A model generated the notes under the pieces. The model was not told the DNA's origin and made no database searches. It saw nothing but the letters and a program-made list of their open reading frames with translations. This document shows, piece after piece, positions 17,412 to 21,647 of a stretch of 21,647 nucleotides of DNA. A program made the position numbers and the translations under genes. The stretch is from Pavlovales sp. CCMP2436. Taxonomy: Eukaryota; Haptophyta; Pavlovophyceae; Pavlovales. The first letter of the stretch is position 1. Each line of letters opens with the position of its first letter. The DNA is taken from contig MU631329.1 of the NCBI GenBank assembly GCA_026770615.1, forward strand, positions 71,762-93,408, in the 5' to 3' direction.

Positions 17412-18737
17412 TCAAAGAAAGTCCCGGATTCGAGCTTCGTAATGGTTGCACAGGGCCCAATCAGTTCGTACGACCCACTCGAACATACGATCGAACATGT
17501 ACCTCTCGCTGCGCCCGTCCGCAAAGCTGTCTCCAGGGGGGTACTTGACATAGCCTTCGACGAACGCATTGAGAAAGCGCACCCAAAACTCGATCTTGGC
17601 CGCATCGCACGAGCCTCCATGCCCGCGGAACTCGAGCGTGTTCTGGTTGCCTCTCACCAAGTTCTGAAGGTTGAGCTTAAAGTATCGGGCTGCTCTAGCG
17701 CGAGAGTCCCCAGGCGGCACAGCATTCATCACACCAGCCCACCAGCCAGACCCGTGCGCGTCGTCTGTGCGGCAATGAGCTTGTGAGCAGCTGCGTTGTT
17801 CAACGTGCCCAGTCTGGCGTTCTCGTGTACTGAACGGCAGTAAGCGTTGGTGTCGCCGCGGCGGCTTGGGGGCAGCACCAAGTCCATGCATTGCTCGAAC
17901 TTGATCCAATTTGGCATATATGCTTGATCATCGAAATTGACCCCGGTGAGATCGACATGCACGTGCAACCCGCAGTTGCGATTGACCAAAAGACCGAAGG
18001 CTCCTTCGGCCTCGGATAGCTTAGTGATCATTTTGCGCAGCCGTGCGAGGTCCTTCTCGCCTCGAAGGATCGGGCTGACGAGCTCAAGGCCCTTCTGGTT
18101 TGCAGCGTTGTAAGGAACAGATGCATCTGGGATGATCTTCCATGCCTTGATCGTTCCGGAGTTGAGGTCAGGCACCAGGACAGTCTCCCCAGTTGCGCGC
18201 GTGAGATGGCGACTCACCGCCTCGAACGTGTGGGCGTTGTCCAGAGCGATCTCGACCTCGACACCAAACGCTCGGCTAGACACCGGCAGCGGCGCAGCTG
18301 ATCGCACACGTGTCTTGTCGGAGACCAACCGGACCACGTGTTCGCTATCCTCAGCTAACGTGGAGATGCGAGGCATCGTTTTGGTCGCACCATCAGCCAA
18401 GAACACCTTGGCCATCGCCGTCGTGCCCTGCCAGGCCTGCCGCCGCAAGCGGTAAGGTGGTGCGGATACCTCGTACGAATTCAACCGAAATGTGTTGCCG
18501 ACCACATCGGGATAGATGACGACCTATTTGACGGCGCTGAGGTCCATTCCCGTCGGCCCAGTTGGCTCGATGTAGAGCTCCCACTAAATCACCTTTCTCT
18601 GGCCATTGGGTGCGAGCTGCGCGAGCCCGGCCGGAATGCGCGAATGCCTTGCGCCAAAATGGACGTCGACGTAGCCGCGCCGTGCCTTGGGGATGACCCG
18701 CGCCGTTGCGCACGAGCACGAAAGCAGGGCGATCATG
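17412..18737 (-). pseudogene. Amidoligase_2-type protein with possible YEATS-like N-terminus, disrupted
   Basis: Amidoligase_2 proteins have a glutamine-synthetase-like COOH-NH2 ligase fold and join carboxylates to amines with ATP. Signature blocks: RAFGVEVEIALD, AWKIIPDASV, LELVSPILRG, NRNCGLHVHVDLTGVNFDDQ and YCRSVHENARLGTLNNAAAH. After a one-base frame change near 17745-17760 follow GSGWWAGVM, ARYFKLNLQNLVRG and NTLEFRGHGGSCDAAKIEFW, ending NHYEARIRDFL (stop 17412). Upstream, from ATG at 18737 (MIALLSCSCATARVIPKARR), runs a region with WELYIEPTGPTGMDLSAVK and VVIYPDVVGNTFRLNSYEVS then APPYRLRRQAWQG, resembling a YEATS beta-sandwich. Two TAG codons interrupt it, just before WELYIEP and after LSAVK. 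The amidoligase call is firm, the YEATS call tentative. It is probably a recent pseudogene. Confidence 0.75.
18722..18737. repeat. 16-bp direct repeat, left copy
   Basis: AAGCAGGGCGATCATG, identical to 19296-19311. On the minus strand it includes the ATG of the amidoligase-like gene (ATGATCGCCCTGCTT). Together the two copies bracket the AT-rich island and look like a target-site duplication. Confidence 0.85.
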
Positions 18738-18917
18738 GTGTTGTTTTTCGACTTGTTTGAGTTTATATTCGCGTGCAATGGTTTTAAAACAATGTGTTAC
18801 AATATCAAAGAACTCGCCAGAGCCTCCTTTATCAGGATGAACTTGTTTAGCAATTTGTCTATACGATTTTACAAGTTCGTCCCGTGTAACATTTTGGAAA
18901 AAATCAAGTTCTACATA
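18738..18917 (-). pseudogene. J-domain (DnaJ-like) fragment, virus-type
   Basis: Minus frame from 18917 (after a TAA) reads TRDELVKSYRQIAKQVHPDK, then GGSGEFFDIVTHCFKTIARE and YKLKQVEKQ. HPD is the Hsp70-stimulating J-domain tripeptide, flanked by the expected helix II (YRQIAKQ) and helix III (FFDIVTHCFKTI). The ending EYK-L-K-Q-x-E/D-K-Q resembles J-domain proteins of large algal and amoebal DNA viruses. There is no start Met, and the frame fuses at its 3' end to host DNA through the direct repeat, so only an internal piece remains. Confidence 0.65.
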
Positions 18918-18959
18918 TTACGTATCTATGTTTAAGATAAAATATGTCCTATTAATAAG

Positions 18960-19199
18960 ATGTCTAATGAATTACTATTCGTTTTACTACTAGTGTCATC
19001 AGTAACTATTGCAATTTTTATGTTACATCCTCAAAAAAATTTAGATACATTTCTTGATAAAACTTATATTACTGATATATCAACCGGTGCGAATCATTCG
19101 ATATTTATTGATAATAATGGTAAAGTTTATGTGTGTGGTTTGAATACTTATGGTAGTCACGCAGCTGAATGCTTCGTTTATCTTTCCGAAAACAGATAA
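18960..19199 (+). pseudogene. RCC1-repeat protein fragment with N-terminal membrane segment
   Basis: ATG 18960 opens 79 codons. Residues 4-22 (ELLFVLLLVSSVTIAIFML) are a hydrophobic signal or anchor segment. DISTGANHSIFIDNNGKVYV then CGLNTYGS is one RCC1 blade unit (G-x-x-H-S ... G-x-V-Y-x-C/W-G-x-N). Normally several such units form a propeller, but here coding fails after GSHAA. An alternative frame just downstream, ending before 19237, reads FIFPKTDKVVYIRFTNV, which looks like the continuation, so a deletion plus frameshift is likely. Codon use is very AT-rich compared with all neighbours. Confidence 0.7.
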
Positions 19200-19295
19200 A
19201 GTAGTTTATATTCGATTCACAAATGTGTAATCCATGACACGGGCTCGGCGGCGGCGATTTTTTTTTTCATATGTCGTTTAAAATGTCAGCGCCAC

Positions 19296-19311
19296 AAGCA
19301 GGGCGATCATG
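19296..19311. repeat. 16-bp direct repeat, right copy
   Basis: AAGCAGGGCGATCATG, exact match to 18722-18737. Beyond it lies GC-rich host-like DNA. On the minus strand it again reads ATGATCGCCCTGCTT, so the pre-insertion 5' end of the amidoligase-like gene can be recognised here too. Confidence 0.85.
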
Positions 19312-19500
19312 CGCGCGACCAGTCAATGGACCAGTGCTTGATACTCCCTTGGCTTGACAGAGCACACACGTGCAAACGTGCACACACGGCGCTTCGCAGC
19401 GACAGCGACAGGTTCAGTTGTATTGTAAGCAGGCGGCGTCCCTTTTAATGGTTTTAAAATGGCAGCGCTTGCCGCCAACGATGCTAAGCGGGCGGCCCAC
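19312..19500. other. Spacer between viral island and plus-strand gene
   Basis: Holds CACACGTGCAAACGTGCACAC, an imperfect palindrome, and TTTTAAAATGGCAGCGC at about 19450, which echoes TTTAAAATGTCAGCGCC at about 19277. It may contain the promoter of the plus-strand gene and, on the other strand, that of the amidoligase-like gene. No TATA element is convincing. Confidence 0.4.
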
Positions 19501-19592
19501 TCACGATTGAGCAGCTACAACTGACGGTCCGGCGCACTCGCAGCGACAGGGTGAGGGCCAGCAGCTGCTCCTTGCGTGCTTGTGCGCTCGCG

Positions 19593-20108
19593 ATGGCGGC
19601 GCTCCTCGGCGCGGCCTCGGCCGACTTGGGCACGGCGCTCGGCGACGCGGCGCTTGGCGCGGCGGTCGCCACCGGCCCCGGCGGCGCGGAAGTGGCGACC
19701 GCGCTCTGCCTGCTCGCCGAGCAGGCCGCAGCCGGGATCGACTATGCCAAGATGAGGTTGGGCTGGCATCATCCGGACACGCGCGCAGAGTATCGCGACA
19801 ACGTGCACCCGAGCCAGGCATGGGGATATTAAAAAACGATGAGTATCCCGGCAGTCAGCGCATAGCATTGCAGGGGCGAAGGACATTGCAGAAGTCTACC
19901 CACCTGCGTCGATGGGCTGGCGCGGCACAGGCTGGCCATTCATCGTTTTCTTCATCGTTTTTTAATATCCCCTTGAGCCAGGCGAGTTCGCGCGCGCGGC
20001 AGCAGCGCTCGCTCGCTTCGCTTCGCGCCGACGCGCGCGTCGCCGCCGACGCTGCCAGCCCCGCCAACGCGCAGCAGGCACTCGTCTCCGCCTTTGTCCG
20101 CGAGATCG
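19593..20108 (+). pseudogene. Exon of an unknown plus-strand gene, split by a MITE (19593-19819 and 19984-20108)
   Basis: First ATG of the open frame is 19593 (MAALLGAASADLGTALGDAA), with Ala-rich helical sequence, then EVATALCLLAEQAAAGIDYA, KMRLGWHHPDTRAEYRDN and HPSQA. The frame is open upstream to a TAA near 19484 (LTIEQLQLTVRRTRSDR), so the true start may be earlier. At 19820 a MITE enters and brings a TAA. Past it the same frame continues (SSRARQQRSLASLRADARVA, then NAQQALVSAFVREI) and ends ATC G|GTGAGT at 20108. The gene is therefore interrupted in this allele unless the element is spliced out. No domain is recognised. Confidence 0.6.
19820..19974. mobile_element. 155-bp MITE with about 21-bp TIRs and 9-bp target duplication
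   Basis: TIRs are perfect inverse copies over GGGGATATTAAAAAACGATG plus the next base (19822-19842 and 19952-19972), with AT/TT outside. GAGCCAGGC occurs on both sides (19811-19819 and 19975-19983) as a 9-bp duplication. Nine-base duplications are typical of Mutator-like elements. The interior is GC-rich, and a relative is found at 20463-20560 in opposite orientation. It splits an exon. Confidence 0.9.
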
Positions 20109-20314
20109 GTGAGTTTATCTGTTTATATGTAAATGTATATATTACTGATAAGGATCCAAGCTGAATATATATCAGACCAGCACAACATTCAGAACAGTCA
20201 GACGCCAGCTTGAATCCCTATCATACATATATGAATATATATATATGTCCTCCCTCAACACCTAGGGCGTTTGCAGGCGTGTTGAAGGGTCATAATAAAT
20301 AATAAACTAACTAG

Positions 20315-20346
<32 letters not shown>
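20109..20346 (+). other. Intron with (TA)n tracts and an R fragment
   Basis: Starts GTGAGT and ends in a long (TA)n run then TATAG. It contains block B of repeat R at about 20174-20226 (CAGACCAGCACAACATTCAG through GAATCCCTATCATA), with (TA)n on both sides, as in the 16-kb copy. Confidence 0.75.
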
Positions 20347-20347
<1 letters not shown>

Positions 20348-20577
20348 TCTCGCCCCCGACTCTACGCCAGGGCTCGCCGCGGTCTTCTGCGGATGTATCG
20401 CCGCGCTGCGCGCAGAGCTACTACACCCGCTACGCGCGCTGCAGGAGGGCCGCGGCGCCATGGAAAAAACGATGAATGGCCAGCCCGTGCCGCGCAAGCC
20501 CATCGACGCAGGTGGGCAGGCTTCTGCGATGCCCTGCACCCCTGCGCTGACTGACTGCGCCCAATGCAATTCTGCCC
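20347..20577 (+). CDS. Next exon of the plus-strand gene, extended by a second MITE copy
   Basis: Spliced to the previous exon in phase (ATC G + GT CTC), it reads LAPDSTPGLAAVFCGCIAAL then RAELLHPLRALQEGRGAME. From about 20463 the DNA matches the inside of the 155-bp MITE in reverse (AAAACGATGAATGGCCAGCC, then CCCATCGACGCAGGTGGGCA), and the reading frame stays open through it. Two donors lie within it, at 20512 (GCAG|GTGGGC) and 20578 (GCCC|GTGAGC), and both leave phase 1, compatible with the next exon. Without splicing the frame reaches TAA at about 20600. Function unknown. Confidence 0.6.
20463..20560. mobile_element. Second, partial copy of the 155-bp MITE family
   Basis: Aligns with the reverse complement of 19820-19974: ACGATGAATGGCCAGCC(C/T)G, TGCCGCGC, CCCATCGACGCAGGTGGG and CGCTGACTG are shared. 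It lacks the outer 20 bp of the TIR on its left (only AAAAAACGATGA-type sequence remains) and shows no recognisable right TIR or target duplication, so it is older or truncated. Confidence 0.75.
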
Positions 20578-21255
20578 GTGAGCTACTATACTGTGTGTAA
20601 ATATCTATAAAAACGTCCGGCCCCGTAAACGGTCTCCCAGTCTCCCAGTGGTGCAGCAACAACACACTTTCAACCTAGGACCGGTTCCGAGCACACGGAT
20701 AGCGTCATCATGCACTCGTTGTCATCTGCGGCTTCGCCAATATACGCAGACCCTTTGCTAAAAGCCGATTTTGGCTTTTTTTTCTCTAAACTACGACTTA
20801 CTTTAAGTTCGACACTGGATTCGCTGCTGCTGCCGCCAGTGTCTTACTCCCCATTTTCGAATTGGAAAATCGAATTGGAAAATCTCAGTGTCGAACTCCT
20901 AGTACGCTCCTGGCGACACTGCCAGGGAGATGGTTATCCGTGTGCTCTGCAAAGGTCCCATGATCTGAGTGTTTTCTCAACGCTTGGGCCATGTGGAGAC
21001 CTGTCAGGGGACGGATGTATTTCTAGATATTTACACACCCTAATTACTAGGCGTGCTTGTACCCATAAGTAACACCCATGCCCCCCCCCTTTCCCTCTTG
21101 TGGTCCATGTGTAACTATTATTATGATTAGTTGTAGTAGTAGTAGCAGTAGTTGCAGTTGTAGTGTACTATTATATCCTTCTTCATCTTGGTTCACTATT
21201 ATATGACATTCAGATTATACCTCATAATTCTAATTTACTATTATTAACATTATAG
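20578..21255 (+). other. Intron of the plus-strand gene, with inverted repeats
   Basis: No gene is supported. The open frame from 20710 (MHSLSSAASPIYADPLLKAD) has no exon-like features. The region holds the stem AAAGCCGATTTTGGCTTTTT (20759-20780), nested inverted repeats with AGTTCGACACT (about 20804) and AGTGTCGAACT (about 20888), a tandem CGAATTGGAAAAT pair, a C8 run and a TAGTAG microsatellite. It ends in AACATTATAG. Confidence 0.6.
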
Positions 21256-21622
21256 CCGTCGATGCGCTACTGGAAGCCGTGTTGGCAGGGAGATACTCAG
21301 ACTGGCGCTATGAGAACCCATTTGGAAAGGCGCAACTCCACGGCCTCACCCCCTCGCAGGTAAGCTGGGAATTAATCACAAATGATTCAAGGATGATACT
21401 GGATGATACTGGCTAATATATGTTTACATGTATATATGTATGTATGTATGCATATACATATGCATTATATGTATGTTTATATGTGTCTATATACGTATGT
21501 ATATATAAATATATATATACATATGTATTACATGCATATATAATAGAAGAAGAATGGTTGTGTCGCGGAGAATCGCTAAAAACGAGATCGATACACTCAT
21601 GATGACGCTATCCGTGTGCTCG
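20688..21622. repeat. 25-bp inverted repeat pair bracketing an exon (20688-20712 and 21598-21622)
   Basis: The block beginning CGAGCACACGGATAGCGTCA and ending TCATG occurs at 20688-20712 and, exactly inverted, at 21598-21622; the similarity does not extend far on either side. A coding exon lies between the two. They could be two MITE ends or the TIRs of one 930-bp element. No target duplication can be checked because the right side is at the window edge. Confidence 0.7.
21256..21359 (+). CDS. Further exon of the plus-strand gene (phase 1 in, phase 0 out)
   Basis: After ATTATAG the frame reads VDALLEAVLAGRYSDWRYEN and then PFGKAQLHGLTPSQ, followed by CAG|GTAAGC. GC content and amphipathic character match the other exons of this gene, and both boundary phases are consistent. 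The gene continues beyond the window. No family is recognised. Confidence 0.7.
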
Positions 21623-21647
21623 GGAATGTGACTTACATATCCCCCCC
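21360..21647 (+). other. Intron start with ATGTATAT-rich microsatellite
   Basis: GTAAGC donor, a duplicated GGATGATACT, and a long TATG/TATA tract at 21416-21545. The plus-strand open frame here is a simple-repeat artefact. The window ends in a C7 run. Confidence 0.6.

Larger units (their letters stand above)
18738..19295. mobile_element. AT-rich island of probable giant-virus origin between 16-bp direct repeats
   Basis: The 558 bp between the repeats are markedly richer in A+T than the GC-rich gene sequence on both sides. They carry pieces of two divergently oriented genes, a J-domain (minus) and an RCC1 repeat (plus), separated by only about 40 AT-rich bases, the compact arrangement usual in nucleocytoplasmic large DNA viruses of algae and protists. 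The last 50 bp include a GC-rich bit and a T run. Both fragments are incomplete, so this is a relic. Inference: viral DNA was captured into a break with a 16-bp duplication. Confidence 0.6.

Noticed and set aside
17700..17780. Small intron explaining the frame change in the amidoligase-like gene
   Set aside because: The two frames overlap and differ by one base with no GT-AG pair of plausible length between the conserved blocks; a frameshift mutation or sequence error is simpler.
20710..21072. Plus-strand open frame of 120 codons in the last large intron
   Set aside because: It spans inverted repeats and homopolymers, shows no domain, and is incompatible with the splice phases of the flanking exons.

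Overview
The window reads as nuclear DNA of a unicellular eukaryote, most likely a microalga or related protist. Supporting signs are GC-rich coding exons split by GT-AG introns, AT-rich introns and spacers full of (TA)n and minisatellites, a polycystin-type channel gene, and a small AT-rich patch resembling giant-virus genes. No bacterial operon, rRNA, tRNA or CRISPR array was seen. I cannot name the species; a haptophyte, stramenopile or cryptophyte-like alga is a guess.

Layout. 1-2.6 kb: 3' part of a plus-strand polycystin-2-like (TRPP) cation channel gene, with two clear exons, a probable third exon, and two decayed tandem copies of that third exon in the intron before it. 2.6-5.2 kb: repeats, comprising an 80-90 bp minisatellite that inverts on itself, a short C2H2-finger ORF, and a cluster of a (TA)n-associated interspersed repeat (called R). 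5.5-7.6 kb: the best intact gene, a minus-strand three-exon lipase/phospholipase of the PLA2_B/patatin-like type. 8.1-17.1 kb: two diverged, 5'-truncated, decayed non-LTR retrotransposons lying head to tail on the minus strand. Copy A (about 12.6-17.1 kb) has reverse transcriptase (RT), RNase H, a CCHC-like knuckle and an OTU cysteine-protease domain. Copy B (about 8.1-12.6 kb) has the same central architecture but ends in a proline-rich minisatellite instead of OTU. Copy A is interrupted by an R element. Copy B is interrupted by a 1.17 kb TTAA-flanked foldback element carrying a GC-rich, gene-like insert.

17.4-18.7 kb: a minus-strand amidoligase_2-type gene with an N-terminal region that resembles YEATS, broken by two TAG codons and a frameshift. 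Its start is overlapped by a 16-bp direct repeat that brackets a roughly 560 bp AT-rich island (18.7-19.3 kb) with a J-domain fragment (minus strand) and an RCC1-repeat fragment (plus strand), best explained as a giant-virus-derived insertion. 19.5-21.4 kb: a plus-strand multi-exon gene of unknown function running off the window. One of its exons is interrupted by a 155 bp MITE with 9-bp target duplications, and a second copy of that MITE appears to have become exon sequence.

The genes do not form one pathway. The main story is layered invasion: retrotransposons hit by DNA elements, host exons hit by MITEs, and a host 5' end hit by virus-like DNA. Several insertions can be dated relative to each other because target duplications and reading frames remain legible. 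All exon limits and family calls come from reading the sequence only.
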